Source: Enchytraeus crypticus (Eukaryota > Annelida > Clitellata > Enchytraeida > Enchytraeidae). Taken from it: a stretch of 64,000 nucleotides of DNA. Positions 1 through 15,000 of the stretch are shown here, in pieces; position 1 is the first letter of the stretch, and every line of letters starts with the position of its first letter. Where the stretch lies: NCBI GenBank assembly GCA_905160935.1, contig CAJHZI010000068.1:1-64000 (forward strand), in the 5' to 3' direction. The notes under the pieces are model-generated. The model was not told the origin of the DNA. It was given only the letters and a program-made list of their open reading frames with translations, and made no database searches. The position numbers were made by a program, and so were the translations under genes.

Positions 1-435
1 TTGTCCTACTCTGTCTTGCTCTGTACTGCACTGTCCTGCTCTGTCCTGCTATGTACTGCTCTATCTTTCTCTGTACTGTTCTGTCCTGCTATGTACTGCA
101 CTGTCCTACTCTGTTCTAATCTGTCAAATTCTGTCCTAATCTGTCCTACTCTCTGCTAATCTGTCCTAAACTGTACTACTCTGTACTACTCTGTGCTGCT
201 ATGTATTGCTCTGTCCTACTCTCTGCTGATCTGTCCTACTCAATACTAATCTGTACTACTCTCTACTACTCTGAACTGCTCTCTCCTACTCTGTTCTAAT
301 CTGTCCTACTCTCTGCTGATCTGTACTAATCTGTGCTACTCTGTATTGCGCTGTCCTGCTAATTACTACGCTGTCCTACTCTCTGCTGATCTGTTCTACT
401 CAGTACTACTCTATACTGCTCTGTCCTACTCTGTC
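1..435. repeat. minisatellite of about 11 bases (CTGTCCTACT-like)
   Basis: The window opens in an array of variants CTGTCCTACT, CTGTACTGCT and CTCTGCTGAT. It is non-coding and probably sits in the CEP290 intron before the first exon seen; 436-894 is plain AT-rich intron. Confidence 0.9.
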
Positions 436-894
436 AAATAATGTTTTAGAGAATATTTGTGAATCCAATTGTTATAGCCTATATAATTTACTACTAAATT
501 ACAATTTTGATTATCAGTCCATATATTTTATCAAAACACTGGTGCACTCTTTCAGAGCAGATCTTACAGTGAACCTACTATGTTAAGAAACCATAAGAAA
601 TAAGTATTGTTAGAGAATGTAAAGAGTAGACTGTATAGGTATAAAACGTTACTAAAGCTGCTCCTCTCACCTAACACTTGAAACTAAACAATTTTGCTAT
701 GAACGTAACCTGATAATATTCATCATCAAGTTGCAACGGACAAACTTTGTTTTGAGCAGAGTATTCAACTCTTAGTTCAAATAGCACGGTAAAACTCATT
801 CGCGCTGTGTACGATGTAATCCACTCTATTAGGGAATATTACGAAGATAAATGTTATATAATTTCACGTTTCGTCTCTATTTCTACGGTCGCAG

Positions 895-1027
895 GAGGTG
901 TCAGACGTGGCCACAATGCAGGTGCAGGAGATACAGATGCAGCAGCAATCGCACGAGAAAGAGCTGACGTCATTACGTCAACAGCTGCTCGACATCCAGT
1001 GTCAGAGCGATGAGAAAACTGTGATCG
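895..1027 (+). CDS. CEP290: CEP290 exon 1 (of window)
   Basis: Opens after a GCAG acceptor and closes before GTTAGC, phase 1. It reads [18 protein letters not shown] and then [21 protein letters not shown], matching the family segment just before the conserved LHRHI block. Confidence 0.85.
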
Positions 1028-4000
1028 GTTAGCTCTCTCGCTATCTCGTTCATTAAATAATAATAATTATAATAATAATAATAATAATAATAATGGTTTA
1101 ACGTCCGTTTCCTCATCCAAGGATGATGTCAGGGACGTCCCCACAGTACACATCACTACAGATCAATTCACCCAAATCAAACTGCAAAAGAAATGTGCTG
1201 AGGAGAAGTAAAAGCTCCTATGAATCAATAGCTGTATCTATCTCGCTCATTCACCCCATCACCCGGTATTAATAGAGCAAAGACAAATTTAGTAATTACT
1301 GGTCATCTGTTTGGAGATCTGGCTGTCAATTTGCTGCCATCTTTCATTAATAAAAGTAAACGTATTTTTCTTCAGAATCATGGCGACTTTAATTTTATGT
1401 TATTTAATTGTGGAGTTTTATATTTTGCCTGCAATCTGCTCCGACATATCATCCTGCTATAAGTTAGTGCTGATATAAAGCTGTGTGTGTATGAATGTCT
1501 ATGTATATGCGTGTGTAATTGTGCAGGTAAGATTCACCGACACAACATACTGATAGTGCTGTCATAAAGCTATATGTGTATGTGCGTGTATGTGTATGTG
1601 TGTGTGCAGGTAAGCTACATCGGCACATCATACAGCTACAGGTGAGCGAAGCGACAGCAGTGCGTAGACACGAGGAAGCCGCGAAGAGACTGGCTAGACT
1701 AGAAGCGCACTCACTGAGGCTTGAACAGAGGGCTGATGAGAAAGATCAAACCATCTACCACAATAGGCTAGAGGCGCGCAATAAACAGAGTCATCTGAGA
1801 AAAGCTATTCAGGTATTAGGGGTTAAATGTGAGGGCAGTTAAGTTAAGCAGTGTAAGCTACTTTGTAGGAGTTGATTCCGGTTTAATTCTTTTTAAAATA
1901 CTTGAGTATTTCTCTAGTAGAGTATTTCTCTAGTTGAGTATTTCTCTAGTTGAGCATTTCTCTAGTAGAATATTTCTCTAGTAGAATATTTCTCTAGTAG
2001 AATAGTTCTCTAGTTGAATATTTCTCTAGTAGAATATTTCTCTAGTAGAATATTTCTCTAGTAGAATAGTTCTCTAGTTGAATATTTCTCTAGTTGAATA
2101 TTTCTCTAGTAGAATTCATATTGAATACTTCTCTGATCTGATAACGAGGTTCAGAACTGTGTATATTGTACAGAACTGTGTATATTGTACAGAACTGTGT
2201 ATATTGTACAGAACTGTGTATATTGTACAGAACTGTGTATATTGTACAGAACTGTGTATATTGTACAGAACTGTGTATATTGTACAGAATTGTGCAGAAA
2301 CTGAAGCTAATTCCATCTGCACTGCAACCTTAATTCCGTAGTTGCTTATTAGATACTATACCATTTAACAACAGCGTATTTCTTACGTTAAATGAGTCCA
2401 TCAGTAAACTCGTGATTAACATGTTACATGTCTCAAGGAACAACAATTACAATAAAATGTAAATTAGAAGATTCTTTGAAATGCAGATAATTCTATTTGT
2501 AGGTCAAGCTAAGTATAGTATGATTAGATATACTGGTTGGTTGATTTAAAACTAATGTTTTTTTTTTTTTTTTTATTAACTTACTGGTATATTTATTGAA
2601 AGCTTTAAACCATGTTTTGTATTCGGGACACTGAGGAATAAACTAACCGTTAACTGTACTTGTCTTAAGAGGCAACAAAGAAAAAACTAAGAAGAGCAGT
2701 AGGAAAACACCTCAGAAGCCATATTCTTTCTTAAGATGTAGGCTACATAAGGATTGAGGGTATCGAATAGGCATTTTGTGAAGGCATTAATCGATGTTGC
2801 TGTTGATTTATGAAGTGTGTGAAACATGTGACAAATTTTAAAAATAAATATTTAAAATATTACAGACATGTGAAAAATATTAAGCGCGAAAGCAGACTGC
2901 AGTATGAATATGACCCTTGAACGTGACACTTGGCACTGCTCTAGAGAGAGAGAGAATGAGAGATAGATTTAAATATAATTGTTAATATATTTTGTGTAGG
3001 ATATGCGTAGAAAGTACGCAGGGGCCGTGCCGTTGTCTGATCAGGAGAAGTTTGCTCATCTGATGGTCAAGTTGCACCAGGACCAGCTCAAGATAGAAGA
3101 TGATATGAGGAAGGTGAAACATTGCCTTAGCCTATTAAGAAAACTTTATAGGATTGTAACTTAATACTAAAGAGAGACTTATTACTGGGTGTTGTAGTTA
3201 ACTCTTGCGTGTTTCCACAACTTATTGAGACCGCTTAGTAAGATCAACGTATTACTAAATTAGGTGTAGAGTTTAATTAAAGTTTAACTAACTGTATATA
3301 AACTACATTATATAACCTTTAATGAATTTCCTATTTTTACAGAAACTTACTTTTATGTAGATAACTGTACGATTGTTATTTCTAGATACTTAGATATTGA
3401 TTGGTGCAGTATTACTTTGCTCTTCTTTCTGTATTCAAGGAGGTGTAATTTCGTCCGTCAGTCAGAGCAAGGTCTTACAATATTTAGCTGTTTTGTGGTA
3501 GACGAGAGAGGACAGAGACAAGGTGGAGGATCAGTTAGCGGAGCTCCGAGTGAAGCACAAGGGTCTGGAGGAGCTCATGGCCACCCTGAAGGACGGCAGA
3601 GGTGCCCAGAAGGTGGCGGACTGGCACAGCAAGATGGAGGCGCTGAGAATGGAGGACATGAGATATAAGAGAGAGATGGAGAAACTAAAGCGTCAGGTTG
3701 ATAGCGCAGTCTTTTTCTTCTATTTTGTAGGATACTGTTCTATACGTGGCTAAAATGATACGCTATAACATTGTGTATCATTACATAGAGCCCATCATCA
3801 TGATGCGCTTGAACATAGTGCATCATAACATAGCTGATCAAAATGATGCGCTATAACAAAGCGCATCATTATGATGCGGCTATGAGGCTATGTTATTATG
3901 GGTAGGATCGAAAGAGTTGCTAGGGCTCTTAGTTCGTCTAGGCCTAATATATATTGAAAGCGGCGATTTTACGATAAAATTCATAATAAAATTGGCAAAG

Positions 4001-4471
4001 CTAACTTTTAATATCTAGAAATTAGCGTCGTTGATAAATTTCTAACCAGAGCCTATGTAATGGATTTATTTAACAGCTGTGATTTTGTATAGATCAAGTT
4101 TCTGGAGGCCATTCAAAAGACACACGAGGCGGAAGTGTTAACTCTGGAGGAAGACAAAGTTCGTCTGCACAAGGTCTGTTGCCTGCCTTGAATATAAAGA
4201 TATGTGCTTATAGGTAAATGTAATTTAATCAATTGTATTTTTTCAGCATCGAATGCATGCAGTTGAAATCTGTATATTTATATGCATATCGTAGGCTATT
4301 TAGTGCACTATACATATTTATTCTCTATAGTTAATTGTCTGTTGTAAAAGCACCCAACGACACAGTGACTGGAGGTGTGGCTTGCTTATGGAATCCCGTT
4401 ACTCGGAGGTTTAGATTCCTTTGACTTTTAATCACTCAGGACTCTTGAATTATCTTGTGTCTAGTGGGACG

Positions 4472-4545
<74 letters not shown>

Positions 4546-5500
4546 GGTGAGTAAAAAATGATTACAACTGCAAAAAGTTTAAATATCTCAGGCTATTCTT
4601 AATATTTTCCAATAAAACTTTTACCAATTACTAAAGAACTAATTTCTGCTGATAGGGTGGCCAATTTTCATCCATTTTGGTATATAGATTGGCCAGTTAT
4701 GCAAGTTTCAGTAGAGCAACCCCCCATTTTTTAATGTACTATAAATATAAATTAAATTTTATTTTATTTTTATTGTGGCCCTGAAAAAGGCCGTTGGAGT
4801 GGTTAAGAAAGAACAATTTGTATCTGCTAGCATTGCTGACTATTCGATATGCTTTCCTCTCGCTGCTACGCAGGACTGCGGTCGCTTTCGAAACGCTAGG
4901 ACAGCCTTGTTGATTCCAGCTTGGGGCACTCTCTCCCAGAATGATTTTGGCACTTCCTGCAGTTCTGTCTTGTTTTTAGGCTTCGACTGGTGTTTCTGAT
5001 AGAGATGCAGCATGGTACCCCAGACATAGTAATCCAGAGGATTTAGATCGGGAGAGTTTGGATAACATTCATTCTTCTTGATGAAATCCGAGTTTCTTCC
5101 GCTGATCCATTTTTGTGCATAACAAGATGCATGAGCCGGAGTACCATGCTGCTGAAGGATGAAATCATTTGGCAGAAGAGCATGGCAATAATCAAACAGC
5201 TCCAAAAGCAAAGTATTGAAGTATTACTGAGAGTTAACCTTTACCTTCTCGTCAATAAAGTGCAATCTGCCTTTTTACCGTATTAGCAAACGCCATTTTT
5301 AGGTAAAAATGGGGGGTTGCTCTGCTGAAACTTGCATAACTGGCCAATCTATATATCAAAATGGATGAAAATTGGCCACCCAATCAGAAATTAGTTCTTT
5401 AGTAATTGGTAAAAGTTTTATTGGAAAATATTGACAATAGCCTGAGATATTCAAACTTTTTGCAGGTGTAATCAATTTTTACTCACCCTGTATATATGGG

Positions 5501-5575
<75 letters not shown>

Positions 5576-5973
5576 CTGTTTTCATTTCAATTTATATTTT
5601 TATTCTATTCCATAGTTATTGTTCTGATTCTCGTCGATATGCAGGAGTTTGAATCGAATGAATTAGAGTGGGAGCAGAGAGAGGTGGAGTTGGAGAGAAG
5701 AGTGGTGTATTTAGAGAAACAACAAGCTGAGATAGCGGGTGCAGCCAGTGAGGTGGGCGTATAGATCATATTTAAATTCTCGTCGTGTATTTACTTTGAC
5801 TCTTTTGTTAGTAATTTTTGAAATAATGATCTTTCAAGGACTACTTGATTGTATGAACTTGTTTAGATGCCCATTGTCGCGGTCTTTCTCTCTCTACTTC
5901 TCCCCCCCCCCTTATTTTCATTCCCTCGCTCTTTCTCTGTCTCTATCTACCTGTCTCAGTCACTGTTTGTATG

Positions 5974-6023
<50 letters not shown>

Positions 6024-9000
6024 ACTAACTATGTCATGATCTTTCATCTCATACTTATTTAGGCGTTTTAATTAATACTTCATATTTTGTTCAAAATTAA
6101 ATTAGGATACACATATTACTTTGTGTGAGTTAAGTTTAAAGATCATTAAAGGATCATTTTAATTATGTGGGTTGACGTCAAGATCAGAAGCCCAAATAGC
6201 TTCACTTTATATCGTCACATGACACCTAAACAATTTAATATCAGTGTAATCCTACTAGTCATTTTATTATTACATATTCTTCATGTTTTGCATTGCGCAT
6301 AATTTGAAAAAGAATTTTACTACGGTTTAAAAGCTAGTGGTTTTCAACATAAATTTTATAGAGCGGGCCTACAATTTGAATTTAAATATAACAGTTTGAG
6401 GACGCTGTTGGCTCCCTGCCAGACACATCCCTTCCCCTGGTGGAACAGCTGGATCACGCTGTTACCACTATCAAGAGAAATGTCAAACTCATACTGGACG
6501 CTAAAGCTCAGGCTCAAGCTAACAAAAAGGTCTGCTCCAATAATTCAAAAATTTTAAAGGAACATTTACGTTGACACAAGTTGTTTAAAATATAGGCCTA
6601 AATTTAGAAGATCATCCAAAATATCATATGGAAATTTTATGTTAGAGTGTGTTTAACGTTAAATTTCAGAAGCACAAGGCTTCGCTTCAAGACAACTCGA
6701 CACACTCGAGCTACTGCCACAATGATTTAGTTTGCACCTAGTTAATTATCTAACTTGATTCGAGATAAATCACTATACTATTGTTAGATTCTAGATAATT
6801 AGATTGCAACTTTTAGGGTTAAGCTGCGGAAAGTAAGATCGCTAAGCTGGTGTTTATTGAATGACATATTAATTGATAGAGTTGAAAATCCCCTATCACC
6901 ACTTCTTGTATTTTATATTCTAGAGATTGATAGTTGATTCAATTATTCTGTATCGAAGGTAAGAAGTAAATTCTAGTCTTACTGGTATTTGCTCGTATTG
7001 CTTATATAACTTCAATGAACAATGCTGTAGCTAGCTAAACAAAACTCTAGCTAATTAAAGAAGGTTCTATCTAATTAGTGCGCTCTGTTCTTGACATTCA
7101 TGATAATTTCTTAAATTACGGTGATTGTTTTTTGTTTCTGCTTCTTTCATTTAGTCTTATTTTAGTTCTTTGTTACTTTTGTAACCTTGGTTAATGCTCT
7201 AGGCTGGCAATTACTTGGAATATATTGAAGAGGAAACGGCTAGATACTATATTTAGAGACTTTAATACTCTAGAGTATGGATAAAATTTGTTTGCACCAG
7301 TTATAGTGATGTATTAATAAATGTTTAATTGCTTTTCTTACTTCGCCTTCCGATGCGGAGAAATTAGCATTGAATGCTTGTTATATCGTGTGTTAAAGAG
7401 TAGATGATTTGACGTTACAATTGAGAAGTAACGGTTTAGATCTATTGGTTAAAAGCAGCTGGTTTACTTGACAGAAACAGTGAATTTATTTTTAGAAAAA
7501 TATGCTAGAAGATCTCTTTTCATTATAACTTAATATACTGAATGTCGATGTGTGTCCCCTGAGCATTATTATAACCTGAAATCACATTTAACTGTTGAAA
7601 TGGACGTTAAATCGATTATATTGTAGAGAGCGGATGACTTGGAGCAGCAGATGAGGGATAAGGACAGAGAAGTGCTGGCTAGGGATAGGATTATAACAGA
7701 TCTGAGGCTTCGCCTGCCTGTGACCGCTGATAGAGACGCCATGATTGCTCGTCTGACCTCCAAGCACCAATCAGCTGTGAGCAGTGGCGTGCCCGGTGGC
7801 GAGGAGTTTGAGTCCAGCCATGCTGTTCATATAGCACAGAGCACCATCGCTAACCTACAGGTCTCTATCAATCAATCAATCAATCAATCAATCAATGGAT
7901 CGATCAATCCATCAATCGACTAGTCTATCAGTCAGTCAATCAATCGATAAAGTAAGTTAATCTATCAATATATCCCTCGATCTTTCAGCTAGTCAGTCAA
8001 CCAATCAATAAGGCAGTCATTCAAACGATGAATCACTCAATCATTTAATCAATTCTCTATCAATCAATCTCTTACGTATTTAGTCAATCAATAGATGATA
8101 TACGGTGTCAGCTGTGAGAATTTAATTAAATTAAATAGTGTTCATACGATCAGCAAGAAGTAGTGGTATTTATAGTTTAATCAGTAAATAATACTTTAAA
8201 AGTGTTGTGCCCGATGGATAGTTTAATTGTGGCTTATTTATGACAAATCCCTGCTTAAAACAACCATTGTATATACAGCCGTTTCCATAGACAACCGTCG
8301 TCGTAGACAACCAACGCCTTAGTTAGTCATTGTATCAGAAAACCACCATACGCGTTAGTGTCGCAGAAAAACATTTTTACGAATGAAACCTGTCTGCAGT
8401 TATATGTAGTTGTCTTAAAACATCATTGTATTGTAATTATTGTTGTTATTATCTAGTCTCGACAATCTTTAGTGTAGCTATTATTGTTGTTGTTGTTATC
8501 TGGGCTCAAACCAGCTGTTGTTTACTAATTGTTGTTGTTATCTAGGCTGGACTGTCTTAAGTGTGGTCATTATTGTTGTTGTTATCTGGGCTCAAACCAG
8601 CTGTTATTTATTAATTGTTATCAAGGCTCGACTTGCTAACAAGGAAGAAACGATCAGTCAGTACCAGCAGCTGCTGCAGCAAGCCCACGATGATATGACA
8701 GCTACTATAGCGCGCCACGAGGAGGAGACGAAGCAGCTGCAGCAGCAGCTGCAGAGCAGAAACCAGTCAGCCTTCAAGCAGTTCAAGGCTCACATGCAGG
8801 AGTCGATGAAAGAGTCCGCTAGGGGCGTTCCTTCTGCTGCGCAGGTCTGAGACTCAAATAATTATATAACTGTCCATATTTAACTTCTTCTCTTTATCAA
8901 TTATCTTCCAAACTGACTTGCTTGGTTGCCGTTTTGGGGTTAAAGCAGTAGAAAGATTGAATCAGCCTAACCCCTCATCCCTTCCTGAGTAAACGGATTT

Positions 9001-12000
9001 TTTTAGAAGCAGTTAGTGTGAATTGAGCGAACGTTATAAAAATGCTAAATTATTAATAAGAAATTTATAATATCCGTTACACTGTTTATCGAGATTCTGT
9101 CGATCTCATCTTTGGATTAAAGAAAATATGTTCACTTATATACTGAAGGCTTAACTAAGTATTTCTTTAGCTCTCACCTTCAGCTGTTGTTTTTCCCGCT
9201 AATTTCTTCAATACCTATTACGTTGTATGCAATAATAGTTCAAGATTAGAACTGTTTTATAATATTAAATTTTGCTTTATGAAATAACACTACTCTTAAG
9301 CTACTATAATAATAATAATTCTGTATTATTAACAATTATTTGCAGTAAATAATAAGTAGCTATTTGAATTTTGAGTCAGATTAATGATATCTCTGTGCTG
9401 TTATTTGTGTTCAATTGAGTCAGATTAATGATATCTCTGTGCTGTTATTTGTATCTCTCTGCTGTTATTTGTGTTCAGTTGAGACAGATTAATGATATCT
9501 CTGTGCTGCTATTTGTATCTCTCTGCTGTTATTGGTGTTCAGTTGAGACAGATTAATGATATCTCTGTGCTGTTATTTGTGTTCAGTTGAGACCGATTAA
9601 TGATCTCTCTGCTTTTATTGTGTACAGTTGAGACAGATTAATGATATCTCTGTGCTGTTATTTGTGCTCAGTTGTGTCAGATTAATGAAATCTCTGTGCT
9701 GATATTTGTGTTCAGTTGAAGCGGATAAATGAGTTGGAGGATGAGTTGGCAGAGAAGAACAACGCTGGGGCAGCTCTGAGAGATAAGCTGAGACTGGCTC
9801 ATCACGAGGTGGAGGAGTGGAAGCTCAAGCATCAGCTTGCTCTCAAACAAGCTGCCGACGAGCTAGAAAGGTTAGTCTTCTAATTTTTGCAATAAATGCT
9901 CTATAAATAAGTGCTCTCAAACAAGCCGCTGATATCCTAGACAGTTTAGTCTTCTAATTGCATTGCAATAAGTGTTCTTAACAAGCCGCTGATGCTCTAT
10001 AAATAGTTGCTCTCAAACAAGCCGCTGATATCGTAGACAGATTTGTCTTCTACATGTATTTGCATTACAATAAATGCTCTATAAATAATTGCTCTCAAAC
10101 AAGCCTCTGACGTGCTAGACAGGTTAGTCTTCTACTGAGTGCGGGAAGTGTTCACAAAGTTTCAAACATTGTGTTTATAAATCATATGTAGAACATAGCA
10201 TAGACCACACTATGCAAGTAAATTAAAATTTACGTTAAAATTATGTGCTAAGTACAGGTGGTAAAGAAGCTAGGTTGTAGTTTTGGTTTCATTGAATAAT
10301 TTTTTGCTAGTCAAACATTTTGTCCTATTACACAAGTACAAATTTGTTACAAGTTGGTTGTAATTGACATTTTCACCGTTAGCTTAATATATTAGTTTTA
10401 ATTTTAGTTTTAATTTTATAGAAACTCTTTAAACGAGAAAATATTCTAAATAATTAAATTTAGGTAATAAAAAAAAAAAAAATCTAAATCTTGAATTATT
10501 TCAAATGTTGCTTAGTAAAATTTTTAAACAAGTTATTCGCCTTCTAATAATTAAAAGAATTATTTAACTATTCGTTACTATTATATTTGTTATATTGTAC
10601 TGTTTCTATGCGGTTCTGAGGTAATTTATACTAGTCGTAGTTGCTATATTAAAGTCATAATTAATTATTCTAAATTATATCTTGGAGAAATTTCTATGTA
10701 GGGTTTTTTTATCTAACAATTGCTACAAGTAAATCTATGAATACTGGATGACGGTACAGTAAGAATTGATGGCATATGAAGAATAAATTAATTTAGCAAT
10801 GACTAAATACTGAACAGGCTGAAGAAGCAGAAAACTGTTAGTTGGTCACCGCCTCCCGTGCAGCGGTTCGTTGGTTTAACAGTGTGTGAAGTGTACATTT
10901 GTTTCTGTGCGTGACTAATAAGCAATGTCTGCTCAACTGCTCTTTCTATATTTTGTGAATTTTGTAACACTAGATGTATAAAAAAAGCCATGCAGGCTAA
11001 ACAATATCATTCTCTTCTTCTCTTGAATCCCAGATTGGCTAGGGTCTGGAGGTCTTTAAGCTAACACTATTAAGATTATATAAAATGATGAGCCAATGGA
11101 AATGTTCAACGTTAAAATAGAAACGAAAGCGTACATCGGTAATTCTTTGCAAGTAATCCAGATTCGTCATCTAAAATGAAAGGTGATACACCATTTCCAG
11201 ATATTCTCTGTATCTTATCTGTTTATTCTGTGTCTGAAAATAGAAATTCTTTGATCCTGTTCTTTTTCACTGAGGCCACTGTGAAATACCGTGTGCCCCT
11301 CTGATGTTAAATCTTTTAATGATAACGTCCGGGTTTCCGCAATCCAACTTTCTCATTATCTGTCCCCTTCAGTGTTTCCTTTGCAAACGTTAAGACCGAA
11401 GTCTTAATTCTAGTGTGCATGTGTGCGTGTGTATATGTGTGTGTGTATATTTTTATATATGTGTGTGTGTGCTTGTTTGTGAGCACAGTACTTGAAATAT
11501 GATGTGTTTGTGTAGTTGTTTATTACCGTTCTTTTTATACTAAAACTTAAGCATGAAGTGTGTGAAAGACCATTAAGCTTTCCGTTATTTGGGTAGTGAA
11601 AATGCTAACGAAAAAGGAAATAGTAGATTTGTGATTATTTCATTGCTCTGAAGAACGCTAGGCCTATTTCATTTTAGCAGTTTAATTTGTTTATCTCGTA
11701 GCACTTACCAGTAGCTAACGATTTGTTTAATATTTGTCACTATTATTAATGTTAAATTCCTTTAGCAATTTATTTGCCGTGATCGTAGTTCTAATAGTAC
11801 TTAGTAGGCCTATTTAGTTCTTCATTTTTTTGCTAGTAGGCCTACATATGAATCCTTTTTAAATGGAGTTTAATTATAAATGTAAATCTAAGGATATGTG
11901 TGATATGAACTTACAGTACAAGCTTGTATAACATTTTCAATTGATATTTTGTGTATGCATTTAACAAGCTAACATACTCAATATTTGAACTGATTCGTTT

Positions 12001-15000
12001 TATGCGCATTCGATATTTTTATTTGCATTTTTATCACTTTTCTTTTATGATGTTGGGCCGATGTACATGCAAGTACTTTTGGGCCCATATGTCCATATTC
12101 TCGTTTTAAGCCTGATATTTAAGGATTGCTTTGTGAATTTCGTGAATTAAAGATTTTCTATCTATCTATCTATCTAATAGTCTTAACCATATTCAATCTG
12201 TTCCACCAGAACTGTCTTCGAATGTCCGAGATTTTACTCTCTGACTTTTGTTATATTTGAAAATTATCCCAGGACCTCGGAGGCAGCCATTAGAAATTTA
12301 TTGACTTACTTAACGCACGTACATATGGAAGCTATTTAAACATTCTGCGTCTACAATATGTATAGTTCTAAAAGAGGGAACGAGGCAGAGATGGAGAGAG
12401 AGGCAAAGAGGCGGCAGGACTTGGAGAGAGAGTTGACTCAGGCTCGAGAGGAGATAGAGGTACAGTTGAGAGAGGTAGAGACACAGAGAGAGTTAAGCAC
12501 ACGGGCGCCTACAGTGACAATGAAGCATACTGTAGAACGACTGACTGGTCAGCTGGCTCAGAAAGAGGCGCAACTTAAGGTTTTTAATTCTTTTTATATT
12601 TATCTATCATATCAATTCTTCTATCTTATCAGTTCTCTCTCATATCAATTCTTCTATCTTATCGGTTCTCTATCATATCAATTCTTCTATCTCATCCGTT
12701 CTATCATATCAATTCTTCTATCTCATCAGTTCTATCATATCAATTCTTCTATCTTATCAGTTCTGTATCATATCAATTCTTCTATCTTATCAGTTCTCTA
12801 TGATTTGATATGTTTAGTATGTGGGACAGTCTACAGTTGGGACAGTATCATTGTAGGTGATTCTATTAACTCTTTTTTTAAATACAAACCCATATAGATG
12901 ATAAACTAATACATATCAAATACATAGAGATTATTAACTAATCATCATCATCGTCTCCCTTGAATCCCAGTTTAACTAGGGTTGGGATACGAATAAACTG
13001 TCTCAAATCCTGCCTCTCCTACATCATATCATCAGTCAATCCCCTATTTTAGACTTTTCCATTCGTTTAAATTTTTGTAACAATTTCTGGAGCCTACGCG
13101 CTCACCAATAGAATGCCCTTTCTGACGATGGTATGGATATTAGTGCTTTAGTCGCCTTCTACGACACGTGAAGTCACGGGTTGGTCAATTCTTCAAACAA
13201 CCCGGACACAACACGGGAAGAGATTATTAACTAATGAATATACAACAACATATATTATTAAATAGTAAATTGTAGATGTATCGGAAATAAACATAACTTA
13301 GATAATTTAATAAGTACTTAAGTGTATTAGATATCAAGCTCGATCTATTTGTCTATAACATGTGCCTATAACCTGGCTTGATCTTTACCAATGTGACATA
13401 TCACTTGCTATTCTTAAATAAATAAATAAATATTCTTAAATAAATCTTAACTATTTAATTTGCTTAAGTCATAGCTGGTTAAATCATATGGTTTAAACAG
13501 CAAATTAACTCTTTACTTTATTTAAGTCATAGCTGGTTAAATCATATGATTTAAACAGCAAATTAACTCTTTACTTTATTTAAGTCATAGCTGGTTAAAT
13601 CATATGATTTAAACAGCAAATTAACTCTTTACTTTATTTAAGTCATAGCTGGTTAAATCATATGATTTAAACAGCTATCAGTCTGTGATTTGTACCAATA
13701 TACATGTACTTTGCGTGCAGACAATGAGCAAAACTCTGCTGGATCTAAGAGCAGATATGGTTGCTCTCGCTGAGAGTGGGGTCAAGGCAAAAGGCGATCT
13801 CGATTCAAATGAACTTAACGTTAAGAAGTTGGTTGATAAAAGAACAAAAGAGTTGCAAGTATGTATTGGTTGTTTATTTAAAACACCTTTATTTTAGTGA
13901 ACTCAAAACTACTTAACTCATATTTACATTCCTTGCCTGATGCAGCACTTTTTTCATATTAATCTAAGTATTTTTAACGCCACCAATAGTCTACCGATTA
14001 TACAGTACAGTGAAAGTAGAAGTAAAATGTAACTAATCTGTGTGACGGTAGCTCAAATGTGTCGAGTCTTTACGCTTTTAATTAAGCAGCTGTTCCTGGT
14101 CACCTGTTTCACACTTCTAACTAGCAGATACTCTTCACTGCCTGCAAATGCAAATAAAATGTTTGCAATTTTATTTAACGCCAGTTTCCTCCCTCGAAAC
14201 TGTGTACCAGTAATGGAGTGAGCACTCGACTTGAACCATTAATCTTTTGGTTCAGAGTCTAACGCTTTACCGATTTGCTACCGGCTCGGCCCAATATTAT
14301 ATTTGTCACTGTATGTGTAGAGATCTTAAGGAGAGGTTTTCAAGAGAAACCGACCCTAAATGTCTCACAGTTTTATACGTTAAACTCCAAACCACATTTA
14401 CGCGTATTTAAAGCTATTCTCTCCCGACATTTCTCCAGAGACACTCCAGGATAATTTGTTATCCAGTGATTAATACCTAAACGCCACATAGGCTGATAGT
14501 TTTTCTAACCTGGGGTTTCCTGAAACATTTAATTTTAGCTCTTCATACTTGATTGTCGGAACATCCCACGTTAGTTTTGCGCATACACCCCAAGATAGAT
14601 TTTCTTGAATGAATAAATGTTCCTAAGTCTCAGTGGAGTTGAGATGTGAGGTTTGTGTTGCAGTCACTGATCGATAGAATATGTGACAGTAGAGAATTTA
14701 TATGAATAGAATGCATTTGGCCTGTTGACTTGCGTTCCGGCTGAGGAGCAGTGAGTGCGGGCTCGAATCCTGTGCTCCCCTGCATTGATCGCCTTACAAG
14801 ACAGAAGGCTGACGTTGAACTAGGCTTCTATTTGTATTATAATTTAGTTGATAGAATTGTATAAACAAATAATTTACTAAAAATGTATAACGTTAAAACG
14901 GCCCATACACGTTTTCCAAATAACATTTTATATCGTTATCGTTTCTTGCTTAAACTATGACCGAATGACTTATTTATCTGTTATGAACCTGACTTATTTA

